Source: an uncultured Porphyromonadaceae bacterium (lineage in GTDB: Bacteria; Bacteroidota; Bacteroidia; Bacteroidales; Muribaculaceae). Taken from it: DNA of 19,001 nucleotides. The notes under the pieces are model-generated. The model did not search any database and was not told the origin of the DNA. It worked only from the letters and a program-made list of their open reading frames with translations. Shown piece by piece: positions 1 to 6,702 of this stretch (its first letter is position 1; every line of letters starts with the position of its first letter). The DNA lies in contig CABQCA010000030.1 of NCBI GenBank assembly GCA_902462525.1, positions 1 through 19,001 on the forward strand, written 5' to 3'. The position numbers and the translations under genes are program-made.

Positions 1-800
1 CTCAGGGGCTGGCCGTGTGTGGAGCACTGGCCTTCGAAGCAATCGCCGTCGGCTTTTACGGCACCCTTGCCCATTGTGGTGTGACCGATGATGAGAGTGG
101 GCCGTGCGGTTTCGGCCTGGGCCTTTACGATGGCGTCGGCGATCTCGACAGGATCGTTGCCGTTGACTTCGAGCACGTTCCAGTGCCATGCACGGTATTT
201 TGCGGCGTAGTCCTCGCGGTCGACGGCATCGACCATGGTGGAGAGCTGCACCTTGTTGCAGTCGTAGAACATGATGAGGTTGCTCAGGCCGAGGTATCCG
301 GCGATACGGCCGGCGCCCTGGCTGATTTCTTCCTGCACGCCGCCGTCGGATATGAAGGCGTAGGTTTTATGTGCCACTGCGTCGCCGAAACGTGCTTCAA
401 GGAAGCGCTCGGCGATAGCGCAGCCCACGGCCATGGTGTGTCCCTGGCCGAGAGGCCCTGATGTGTTTTCGACGCCGCGTTCGGGGTCGAGTTCGGGGTG
501 GCCTGGTGTGACGGAACCCCACTGGCGGAACTGCTTGAGTTCGTCCATTGTATAGTGGCCGGCGAGAGCGAGCACAGAGTAGAGCATCGGCGACATGTGG
601 CCGGGGTCGAGGAAGAAACGGTCGCGTGCGAACCATGTGGGATCGTCGGGATCGGTGACAAGGAACTGTGAGAAGAGAACGTTTACAAAGTCGGCGCCGC
701 CCATGGCGCCGCCGGGATGGCCAGATTTGGCTTTTTCCACCATCGACGCAGCGAGAATACGGATATTGTCGGCTGCGCGGTTGAGAGCGTTAGTGTTCAT
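1..800 (-). CDS. tkt: Transketolase, N-terminal part (gene truncated by window edge)
   Basis: Transketolase transfers two-carbon ketol units between sugar phosphates in the non-oxidative pentose phosphate pathway, using thiamine diphosphate (TPP) and a divalent metal in the cytoplasm. The visible 266 residues begin MNTNALNRAADNIRI and carry the family's N-terminal TPP domain: KSGHPGG at residues 25-31 (His28), DPGHMSP at 65-71, SGPLGQGH at 114-121, and SDGGVQEE (151-158) followed by FYDCN (178-182), which supply the metal and pyrophosphate ligands (Asp152, Asn182). The pyrimidine-binding and C-terminal domains lie beyond the left edge; the family is usually about 660-680 residues, so roughly 40% is seen. 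The ATG at 798-800 fits the known N-terminus. The gene starts 36 bases after the stop of the exported-protein gene upstream, so the two may be co-transcribed. The frame stays open to base 1. The identification is firm. Confidence 0.96.
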   Translation of the reverse strand, partial: MNTNALNRAADNIRILAASMVEKAKSGHPGGAMGGADFVNVLFSQFLVTDPDDPTWFARDRFFLDPGHMSPMLYSVLALAGHYTMDELKQFRQWGSVTPGHPELDPERGVENTSGPLGQGHTMAVGCAIAERFLEARFGDAVAHKTYAFISDGGVQEEISQGAGRIAGYLGLSNLIMFYDCNKVQLSTMVDAVDREDYAAKYRAWHWNVLEVNGNDPVEIADAIVKAQAETARPTLIIGHTTMGKGAVKADGDCFEGQCSTHGQPL

Positions 801-836
801 TCGGTTACTGAGGTTTTATATGGATTTGGTTTTAGA

Positions 837-1466
837 TTAAGGAGCGGTCCGCAGGCGTTGCGGAAGCACTGTTACCCGCATTTTGTCGCATACGGGTACC
901 ACGCGGTTAGCGACTTTATTATAATAATAAACTTTCACGGGCAATTCGCCGGCGGGTGTGATGCCGTTGACTTTGAAGATGTCGTCGGTGAGGGTGAATG
1001 TTCCGTTTTTGTTTGTCACGGCTTTTGTGTACTCGTGGTCGCGGTAAATGTAGGATATGAAGAAGTAATGGTCGGCGTCGGTCGACATTCCCGAGGCCAC
1101 ATCCATCGAGCCGAGGATGTAGAAATGGGCGGAAAGTTTGTCGCGTAGTCTGCGTATAGGCGTAGTGGCACCAATCGATGCTGTCATGGATTTGCCGAGG
1201 GAGGTCAGACCGCCGGTGCGGTCTGCGGCTTTGCCTTCATCTTCTGCCACGAGTACGTGGGTTTCGCCTGTTGCGGTGTCGACCACTTTCATGGCGTGGA
1301 GCGGTGCTTTCCAGCGTATGGATTCGCCGCGGTTGAAAGTATCGTTCACTCGTAGTGAACGCCCTCCGACTTCAATGGTCGGAGTATTCAGCGACACAAT
1401 ACGCAGTTCGGCTCTTGCGCACAGGCACAGGAGCATACAGACAGCATAAGATGCAAATCGAAGCAT
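837..1466 (-). CDS. Small exported protein of unknown function
   Basis: I do not recognise a characterised family. From the ATG at 1464-1466 the product has 209 residues and begins MLRFASYAVCMLLCLCARAE, a short Sec signal peptide with a probable signal peptidase I site after ARA, so a periplasmic or secreted protein is likely. The mature part is rich in beta-forming residues and has no membrane helix and no obvious catalytic motif. The frame continues upstream to a TTG at 1538, but that extension would put a charged, Cys-rich stretch before the signal peptide and overlap the -7 promoter element at 1536-1543, so I prefer the internal ATG. It lies directly upstream of tkt on the same strand with a 36-base gap and may be the first gene of that transcript. 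The gene is probably real because the signal peptide and promoter agree; its function is open. Confidence 0.72.
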   Translation of the reverse strand: MLRFASYAVCMLLCLCARAELRIVSLNTPTIEVGGRSLRVNDTFNRGESIRWKAPLHAMKVVDTATGETHVLVAEDEGKAADRTGGLTSLGKSMTASIGATTPIRRLRDKLSAHFYILGSMDVASGMSTDADHYFFISYIYRDHEYTKAVTNKNGTFTLTDDIFKVNGITPAGELPVKVYYYNKVANRVVPVCDKMRVTVLPQRLRTAP

Positions 1467-1535
1467 ATAGCGCTTGAAGATAAGTTTCAGACAGCGGTGA
1501 CAGAAGCCTTTTCGGCAGCCGCACATTTGCCGAAG

Positions 1536-1543
1536 CAAATTTA
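1536..1543 (-). promoter_or_regulatory. Predicted -7 promoter element for the exported protein/tkt unit
   Basis: The minus strand reads TAAATTTG, a perfect match to the Bacteroidota TAnnTTTG element, about 70 bases before the preferred ATG. I see no good TTTG at the -33 position. The element overlaps a small palindrome, ATTTGC-CGAA-GCAAAT at 1525-1540, lying where transcription would begin; this could be an operator or a 5' hairpin. Confidence 0.5.
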
Positions 1544-1629
1544 CGAAAATTTTTTAATAAAGTACTTTTCCCTATAAAAAATTACTTATCAGAGGAGAGC
1601 GGGCCGGTTCGAAATTCAGCATTCAAAAC

Positions 1630-2784
1630 TCATAATTCGGCTGCGAGGGCGCGGATGGATGCCATGTCGCCGGGGTGCAGGCGGCTGTGGAGTGTAAGGG
1701 GGTTACTGACGACTGTCATATCCTTCATGGTGGCAAGTGCCTCGGCCATAAGGCGCGCTGCAACGGGCGCCCAGCTGCCGTTTTCTACGAGGACTATGCG
1801 TCGGCATCGCAGATTCTTGCATTTGATGTGATGCAGGAAACTGTGCATGGCCGGAAAGAGACCGCCGTCGTAGGTGACGGAGCACAGCGCCATCCGGCCA
1901 AGGCGGAAAGCCTCGGCTACGGCATAGGACACATCGTGGCGGCTGAGGTCTATCAGCACGACTTCTGGCGCGCCATTGGCGTATAGTTCTGAGGCGAGAA
2001 GCCGTGCAGCCCCGGCGGTTCCGCCGTAGACCGATGCGTAGGCTACAAGTACGCCGTCTGATTCTGGTTCGTAGCGGCTCCAGAGGTCGTAGAGATGAAG
2101 ATAGTGAGTGAGGTCGCCGGTGAGCACCGGGCCGTGAAGAGGTGCGATGGTCGCAAATGCAGAGGTGGCGAGCTTTTTGATTACTGCCTGCACCTGAGCG
2201 CCGTATTTTCCGACGATGTTGGTGTAGTAGCGTCGTGCTTCGGCGTCCCACGATGCGTCGGTGGCGGCGCCGTACATGCCGAAGGTGCCGAAGGCGTCGG
2301 CCGAGAAGAGTATGCCGGCGGTAGTGTCGAGGGTCATCATCACCTCGGGCCAGTGTACCATAGGGGCGGTGATGAAGCGCAGTGTGTGCCGGCCCAGAAC
2401 GAGGGTGTCGCCTTCGCTTACGGTGCGGACCCGGGTGGTGAAGTCGATGTCGGCGAAGAAATCGGCCAGCATGGCTGCTGCCTTGGCCGTGCATACTATC
2501 TTTATGTCGGGAAATCGGGCCACGAGGGCACCGACGCTTCCGGAGTGGTCGGGCTCGACATGCTGCACTATCAGATATTCCGGTGTTATTTCGGTGGCTG
2601 ATACGGACGACAGCCAGTCGGAGCAGCGGCGTGTGTCGACGGCATCAACTATTGCCGGGCATGTGTCGGCTATCAGATATGAGTTGTATGAGATGCCTTC
2701 AGGAATGGGGTACTGAGCCTCGAAGAGGTCGAGATTGTCGTCGTCGGCACCGATATATATAATATCGTCGTGTAATCGTTGCAT
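1630..2784 (-). CDS. FprA-family A-type flavoprotein (flavodiiron protein)
   Basis: Flavodiiron proteins are cytoplasmic enzymes that reduce O2 to water and/or NO to N2O, protecting anaerobes from oxidative or nitrosative stress. The product has 384 residues from the ATG at 2784, typical for the two-domain class. The N-terminal metallo-beta-lactamase-like domain (about 1-240) keeps every di-iron ligand: His75, Glu77, Asp79 and His80 in HVEPDH, then His144 (PMVHWPE), Asp163 (FSADAFG) and His217 (APLHGP). The C-terminal flavodoxin-like domain (about 243-384) starts with the FMN phosphate-binding loop YASVYGGTAG. No rubredoxin or flavin reductase domain is fused, so electrons must come from a separate partner. 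The frame extends to a TTG at 2808, but that would overlap the -7 element at 2806-2813. The gene diverges from the malY-like gene. Whether it prefers O2 or NO cannot be read from the sequence. Confidence 0.95.
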   Translation of the reverse strand: MQRLHDDIIYIGADDDNLDLFEAQYPIPEGISYNSYLIADTCPAIVDAVDTRRCSDWLSSVSATEITPEYLIVQHVEPDHSGSVGALVARFPDIKIVCTAKAAAMLADFFADIDFTTRVRTVSEGDTLVLGRHTLRFITAPMVHWPEVMMTLDTTAGILFSADAFGTFGMYGAATDASWDAEARRYYTNIVGKYGAQVQAVIKKLATSAFATIAPLHGPVLTGDLTHYLHLYDLWSRYEPESDGVLVAYASVYGGTAGAARLLASELYANGAPEVVLIDLSRHDVSYAVAEAFRLGRMALCSVTYDGGLFPAMHSFLHHIKCKNLRCRRIVLVENGSWAPVAARLMAEALATMKDMTVVSNPLTLHSRLHPGDMASIRALAAEL

Positions 2785-2805
2785 ATTCGCTACTGTTTGA
2801 GGCTG

Positions 2806-2813
2806 CAAATTTA
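2806..2813 (-). promoter_or_regulatory. Predicted -7 promoter element for the flavodiiron gene
   Basis: The minus strand reads TAAATTTG, a perfect TAnnTTTG match, 22-29 bases before the ATG at 2784, implying a very short leader. A TTTG at 2826-2829 (minus) is closer than the usual -33 spacing, so the upstream element is weak. The same octamer serves the opposite strand at 2873-2880. Confidence 0.5.
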
Positions 2814-2846
2814 CGCATTTTTTCGCAAACTTTTTTTGAAGATGCT

Positions 2847-2880
2847 ATTGCCGATAATTCAAAGAAAAGCGCTAAATTTG
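2847..2880 (+). promoter_or_regulatory. Predicted promoter of the malY-aroA operon
   Basis: TAAATTTG at 2873-2880 perfectly matches the Bacteroidota -7 element. ATTG at 2847-2850, one base off the TTTG consensus, lies 22 bases upstream. The same 22-base spacing is seen at the gdhA promoter. Transcription would start near 2887, about 20 bases before the ATG at 2906. It forms a divergent promoter pair with the flavodiiron gene. Confidence 0.55.
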
Positions 2881-2905
2881 TGCAAAATACCAAAGAAACA
2901 TAAAG

Positions 2906-4087
2906 ATGCAGTATAATTTCGACGATATTATCGACCGTCATGGCACGGCAGCGGTGAAAATCGACCGTCTTGACGCCGTGTTCGGCCGTCATGATTTAAC
3001 ACCTCTATGGATAGCCGATCTTGATTTCGCGGTATGCCCCGATATCACCGAAGCTCTCCGCAAACGTCTGTCACATCCTGTGCTGGGCTATTTTGAGGCT
3101 TCCGACGGCTACTGGCAGGCTATAATCGACTGGAATCTGCGTCGCCACGGCTTCGGCATAGCCCGTGAAGAGCTGGCGTTCGTTCCGGGAGTGGTGAAGG
3201 GTATTGCTCTTGCCGTCAACTATTTCACCCGCGAGGGTGACGGCGTTGTTATCCAGCCCCCTGTCTACACTCCTTTCCGTACTGTCGTGGAAGGCAACGG
3301 CCGCCGCGTGGTTGATAATCCGCTTATCTACGACGGCGGCAGCTACCGCATGGACCTCGACGGCCTCCGCAGGGTGACAGAGGCTGAAAAGCCGCGCATG
3401 ATGATATTGTGCAACCCTCACAACCCCATCGGCATTCAGTGGGATGAGGCCACTCTCGCCGAAGTGGGCCGTATAGCCCGTGCCGCCGGCATGGTGGTGG
3501 TGAGCGACGAAATACACGGCGACCTCATGCTTGAAGGGCGCCGTCATGTGCCCTTCCTTGCTGCCGGCGCCGACGCCGAAGCTGTGGGAATAATGCTCGG
3601 GGCTCCGTCGAAAACGTTCAATATTCCGGGTCTTGTAAGCTCGTGGATGGTAGTGAAGAATCCTGAACTGCGGAAGCCTTACTACAACTGGCTCGAGGTC
3701 AATGAATTTTCAGCACCGGTGATGATATCGGCCATCGGAGCCGAGGCCGCCTACCGCAACGGCGAGGCGTGGCTCGACTGTATGCTCGGCTATGTGCAGG
3801 GCAACATCGACTTCGTGGTCGACTACGTGCGGGAGAACATACCGCAGATAAAAGTGGTGCGTCCGCAGGCATCGTTCCTTGTATGGCTCGATTTCCGCAG
3901 TCTCTGTCTCTGCCACCGCGAACTCATGGACCTTCTCCTCGACAAAGCGCACCTTGCTCTCAACGACGGCTCGATGTTCGGGCCTCAGGGCGACGGCTTC
4001 GCCCGTCTCAATGTCGGCACACCGCGGGCGGTTCTCGCCGGAGCTCTCGAAAGCCTGCGAATGGCAGTGTGCAGTACCGTTCATTAA
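2906..4087 (+). CDS. MalY/PatB-family PLP-dependent C-S lyase or aminotransferase
   Basis: A fold-type I PLP enzyme of 393 residues, the usual length for the MalY/PatB group. These act as cystathionine beta-lyases (cystathionine to homocysteine, pyruvate and ammonia), cysteine desulfhydrases or aminotransferases. MalY hallmarks are present: PLWIADLDF (residues 33-41), LGYFEASDGYW (60-70), CNPHNPIG (169-176, Asn170 near the PLP ring), SDEIHGDL (200-207, Asp201 pairing with the pyridine nitrogen), the Schiff-base lysine Lys236 in APSKTFNIPGL, and ARLNVGTPR near the C-terminus for carboxylate binding. It is first in a run with aroA (10-base gap), the small anchored protein and the metal permease. 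The operon suggests a biosynthetic role in methionine or sulfur-amino-acid metabolism, but substrate choice within the family is not predictable from motifs. Confidence 0.9.
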   Translation: MQYNFDDIIDRHGTAAVKIDRLDAVFGRHDLTPLWIADLDFAVCPDITEALRKRLSHPVLGYFEASDGYWQAIIDWNLRRHGFGIAREELAFVPGVVKGIALAVNYFTREGDGVVIQPPVYTPFRTVVEGNGRRVVDNPLIYDGGSYRMDLDGLRRVTEAEKPRMMILCNPHNPIGIQWDEATLAEVGRIARAAGMVVVSDEIHGDLMLEGRRHVPFLAAGADAEAVGIMLGAPSKTFNIPGLVSSWMVVKNPELRKPYYNWLEVNEFSAPVMISAIGAEAAYRNGEAWLDCMLGYVQGNIDFVVDYVRENIPQIKVVRPQASFLVWLDFRSLCLCHRELMDLLLDKAHLALNDGSMFGPQGDGFARLNVGTPRAVLAGALESLRMAVCSTVH

Positions 4088-4097
4088 TTGTCTGCCG

Positions 4098-5351
4098 ATG
4101 GATTACCGTATATTACCTCCCGAGGGCATTGTCGAAACCGAAGTTTCGCTTCCCCGGAGCAAAAGCATAAATGCCCGCGCCATAGTCATGGGCGCCATTG
4201 CCGGAAAAAAAGTGTCGCCGGCTGCGTGCACCGACACCGAAACTCTTGCCGCCGTACTCTCCTCGCCGCTTGAAGGCACTGTCGATGTAGGTGCCGCCGG
4301 AACCGCCATGCGCTTTCTGTGCGCGCTTGCCGCGGCTACCGATGGCTGCGAGTGCACACTCACCGGTACCGAACGCATGCTCCACCGTCCCATAGGCCCG
4401 CTTGTCGACGCGCTGCGCAGCCTTGGCGCCGATATCGCCTACGAAGGCGAGGAGGGATTCCCGCCGGTGCATGTCCGCGGGCGCCGTCTGACAGGCGGAC
4501 ATATCGCTGTCGACGCTACTGTCAGCTCGCAGTTCATTTCGGCGCTGATGATGGTGTCGCCGCTTATGGCCGCGCCGCTCGACATCGAACTGCGCGGTAT
4601 GGTAGGCTCCCTTCCTTATATCAATATGACGGCCGGAATGATGAGAAACCGCGGCGTGAATGTAGAGGTAGAGCCGCTGAGGGTTGTTGCAGACAACACG
4701 CCCTACTGTCGCGAGGCCGACGACTCCGAACCCGACTGGAGCGCGGCTGCGTTCTGGTACGAGATAGCGGCGCTGAGTGCCGGCTGGGTTACTATCGCCG
4801 GGCTTAAATCCCGGTCGCTGCAGGGCGACAGCGCCGAAGCGGCCGAATTCGAGAAATTAGGTGTCCTCACCGAGTACACCGGCGAAGGCGCCGAGCTGTC
4901 GGCGACGCCTGATCTCTACAGCCATCTCGACATCGATCTCAGCGGTATGCCCGATGCCGTGCCTGCTCTGGCGGTGACGGCCTGCATGGTGGGCATACGA
5001 TTCCGCTTCAGCGGTGTAGGCGCGCTTCATCACAAAGAATGTGACCGTATCGAGGCGCTGATTGCCGAACTCGAAAAGCTCGGATTTGTACTTGATACCG
5101 AAGGCTACGGCACTGTGCTGTGCTGGGACGGCACACGCCGTCCGGTGACGAAACTTCCGGTGTTCGACACCTATGCCGACCACCGGATGGCCATGGCGCT
5201 TGCTCCGGTGTCGATTTTTGTGCCCGGCATAGTGGTGCGCGACGTCGAAGTTGTGGCAAAATCATATCCTTCGTTCTGGCAGGACCTTGAAGCCGCCGGC
5301 TTCACCCTTCTCGATCCTGCCGCTCCGATACCGGCATCGTCAGAATGTTAA
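4098..5351 (+). CDS. aroA: 3-phosphoshikimate 1-carboxyvinyltransferase (EPSP synthase)
   Basis: EPSP synthase joins phosphoenolpyruvate to shikimate-3-phosphate, the sixth step of the shikimate pathway to chorismate and the aromatic amino acids, in the cytoplasm. The product has 417 residues, near the usual 410-430. Motifs in order: LPRSKSIN near residues 18-25 (substrate-binding Lys/Ser), VGAAGTAMRFL (counterpart of the family's NAGTAxR PEP loop), TERMLHRPIGPLVDALRSLG, ATVSSQFISALMM, GVGALHHKECDRIEAL, and TYADHRMAMALA near the C-terminus (the DHRMAM signature). The reading frame is open upstream to 3879, but MDYRILPPEGIV at 4098 matches the family N-terminus, and an earlier start would overlap most of the malY-like gene. 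It starts 10 bases after that gene stops and its own last 7 bases overlap the next gene, indicating translational coupling. Confidence 0.96.
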   Translation: MDYRILPPEGIVETEVSLPRSKSINARAIVMGAIAGKKVSPAACTDTETLAAVLSSPLEGTVDVGAAGTAMRFLCALAAATDGCECTLTGTERMLHRPIGPLVDALRSLGADIAYEGEEGFPPVHVRGRRLTGGHIAVDATVSSQFISALMMVSPLMAAPLDIELRGMVGSLPYINMTAGMMRNRGVNVEVEPLRVVADNTPYCREADDSEPDWSAAAFWYEIAALSAGWVTIAGLKSRSLQGDSAEAAEFEKLGVLTEYTGEGAELSATPDLYSHLDIDLSGMPDAVPALAVTACMVGIRFRFSGVGALHHKECDRIEALIAELEKLGFVLDTEGYGTVLCWDGTRRPVTKLPVFDTYADHRMAMALAPVSIFVPGIVVRDVEVVAKSYPSFWQDLEAAGFTLLDPAAPIPASSEC

Positions 5352-5800
5352 CGTTAATTCTTCTTGCAGCTATTGTCGGTGTGGGGCTGGTTCTCTGGCT
5401 CGAACACCGGCATCACCTGCGGCGCGAAGCCGAGCGACAGCCCTCGGACACCGGTGCCGGGGTGAAGCCCGATGAAAAGCCTGAAGCGGAGGAGCCGCAG
5501 GAGGAATGCTGCGGCATGCACATGACATGCGAGCGTGATTCTCTGCTTGCCGCCGTGTCGGAGAAAATAGAGTACTACGACGATGAGGAACTCGACCGGT
5601 TCGCGGGCCGGGAGTCCGATGTCTACACCGATTCGGAAATCGAGGAGTTCCGCGACATCATGCTTACCATGCGTCCCGACGAAATCGCCGGGTGGGTGCG
5701 CAGTCTGCAGCTCAGGAATATACAGCTTCCGCAGGCTGTCCGCGACGAAATTATTATGATAGTGGCCGAGGCCCGCTCGGCAGTTTCGCACAATGCTTGA
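5345..5800 (+). CDS. Small membrane-anchored protein with a Cys/Met/His cluster
   Basis: Unknown function; I believe similar short proteins occur in other Bacteroidales, but cannot verify this here. It has 151 residues: an N-terminal membrane helix (about 2-19), a basic stretch (HRHHLRRE), a charged Pro/Glu-rich linker (33-53), then the metal-ligand-like cluster ECCGMHMTCE (54-63, with Cys55, Cys56, Met58, His59, Met60 and Cys62), followed by an acidic, mostly helical domain (64-148). By the positive-inside rule the bulk is likely cytoplasmic. Its ATG overlaps the end of aroA by 7 bases, and its end overlaps the permease start by 8 bases, so the three are probably translated together. The coupling to a metal transporter permease suggests a metal-handling role for the cluster; this is inference only. 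Confidence 0.8.
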   Translation: MLTLILLAAIVGVGLVLWLEHRHHLRREAERQPSDTGAGVKPDEKPEAEEPQEECCGMHMTCERDSLLAAVSEKIEYYDDEELDRFAGRESDVYTDSEIEEFRDIMLTMRPDEIAGWVRSLQLRNIQLPQAVRDEIIMIVAEARSAVSHNA

Positions 5801-6593
5801 ATATTTCGACTATTCTTTTTTTCGCTATGCCATTGTCGGCGTGGCGCTCATAAGTCTCTGCGCTGCAACCATAGGCACATATATAATATCGCGCCGCATG
5901 GTGGCCATTTCCGGCGGCATCACTCACGCCTGCTTCGGCGGCCTCGGGCTGGGCTACTATCTCGGCATAAGTCCGGTGCTTACGGCGGCTGTGTTCGCTG
6001 TGGCCTCGGCTCTCGGCGTCGACTGGCTGTCGGGCCGGCTGCGTGTGCGCGAAGACTCGGCGATAGCTGTAGTCTGGGCCCTCGGCATGGCTGCGGGCGT
6101 GCTGTTCGTGTTCATGACTCCGGGCTATGTTCCGGAACTCAATTCGTTTCTTTTCGGCAACATACTCACAGTGTCGGGTTCCGACCTTGTGGTTTTCGGG
6201 GCATATGCGCTGGTGTTGGGCGGTTTTTTCGCATGGCAGTACCGCAACATTGTCGCCGTGGCCTTCGACCGCGATTTCGCGCAGGTATCAGGGCTTCCGG
6301 TGCGAATGGTGTCGACGGTAATGACGGTTCTTACGGCGGTGTGCATAGTGCTTACAATCAGACTCGTCGGCATAATGCTGCTAATGTCGATGCTGTCGCT
6401 GCCGATTATCACCGCAGAGATTTTTCTGCACCGTTTTTCGAGTGTCATGACAGCTGCCGGCATCATTTCGCTGGTGTGTTCGCTGACAGGTCTATTCCTT
6501 TCGACGGTCATCGACGTGCCATGTTCGGCACTCATTGTCCTCACCATGGTGGCTACTTTCGCCCTCGGACGTGTCGCGGCACGTTGGTCGTGA
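5793..6593 (+). CDS. ABC-3 family metal (Zn/Mn/Fe) ABC transporter permease
   Basis: Integral membrane subunit of a Zn/Mn/Fe ABC importer of the ZnuB/MntB type. The product has 266 residues, the family norm, with about seven or eight hydrophobic helices spread over the full length. The family landmarks are ISRRMVAISGGITHACFGGLGLGYY near residues 32-56 (written here as a region of key residues Ser-Gly-Gly-Thr-His-Ala), a conserved Glu/Asp-containing RVREDSAIAV at about 84-93, and the coupling loop near FDRDFAQVSGLP (about 158-169), which contacts the ATPase. The start overlaps the upstream gene by 8 bases. No ATPase or substrate-binding protein gene is adjacent, so this permease must work with components encoded elsewhere. 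Metal specificity cannot be assigned. It is the last gene before the separate gdhA promoter; no strong terminator is seen between them. Confidence 0.92.
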   Translation: MLEYFDYSFFRYAIVGVALISLCAATIGTYIISRRMVAISGGITHACFGGLGLGYYLGISPVLTAAVFAVASALGVDWLSGRLRVREDSAIAVVWALGMAAGVLFVFMTPGYVPELNSFLFGNILTVSGSDLVVFGAYALVLGGFFAWQYRNIVAVAFDRDFAQVSGLPVRMVSTVMTVLTAVCIVLTIRLVGIMLLMSMLSLPIITAEIFLHRFSSVMTAAGIISLVCSLTGLFLSTVIDVPCSALIVLTMVATFALGRVAARWS

Positions 6594-6609
6594 AATTTTT
6601 CAGGGAAAA

Positions 6610-6643
6610 TTTGGTGTTTTAATTGGAAAAACAGCTATCTTTG
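6610..6643 (+). promoter_or_regulatory. Predicted gdhA promoter
   Basis: TTTG at 6610-6613 and TATCTTTG at 6636-6643 match the Bacteroidota -33 (TTTG) and -7 (TAnnTTTG) elements exactly, with a 22-base spacer. Transcription would begin near 6650, giving a leader of about 53 bases. This is the best promoter match in the window, and it separates gdhA from the upstream operon. Confidence 0.7.
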
Positions 6644-6702
6644 CCAATACATAACACCAACACATAAACTATACCGAACACACACCTTAACAAATCAACG
6701 TT

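Noticed and set aside
1608..1640. Low-complexity ATTC/GAATT-like stretch at the end of the flavodiiron gene as a terminator
   Set aside because: It has no stable GC stem and no T run on the minus strand; it is only simple AT-rich sequence.
1703..2494. 263-residue Arg/His-rich frame within the flavodiiron gene
   Set aside because: It is an alternative frame on the same strand as a gene with all catalytic ligands; its composition is that of a shadow.
3879..4097. N-terminal extension of the aroA frame into the malY-like gene
   Set aside because: The extension is out of frame with conserved malY sequence, does not resemble AroA, and a family-consistent start exists at 4098.
6593..6612. AAATTTT/AAAATTT inverted repeat between the permease and gdhA as a terminator
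   Set aside because: The stem is only seven A-T pairs and overlaps the gdhA -33 element; too weak to call.
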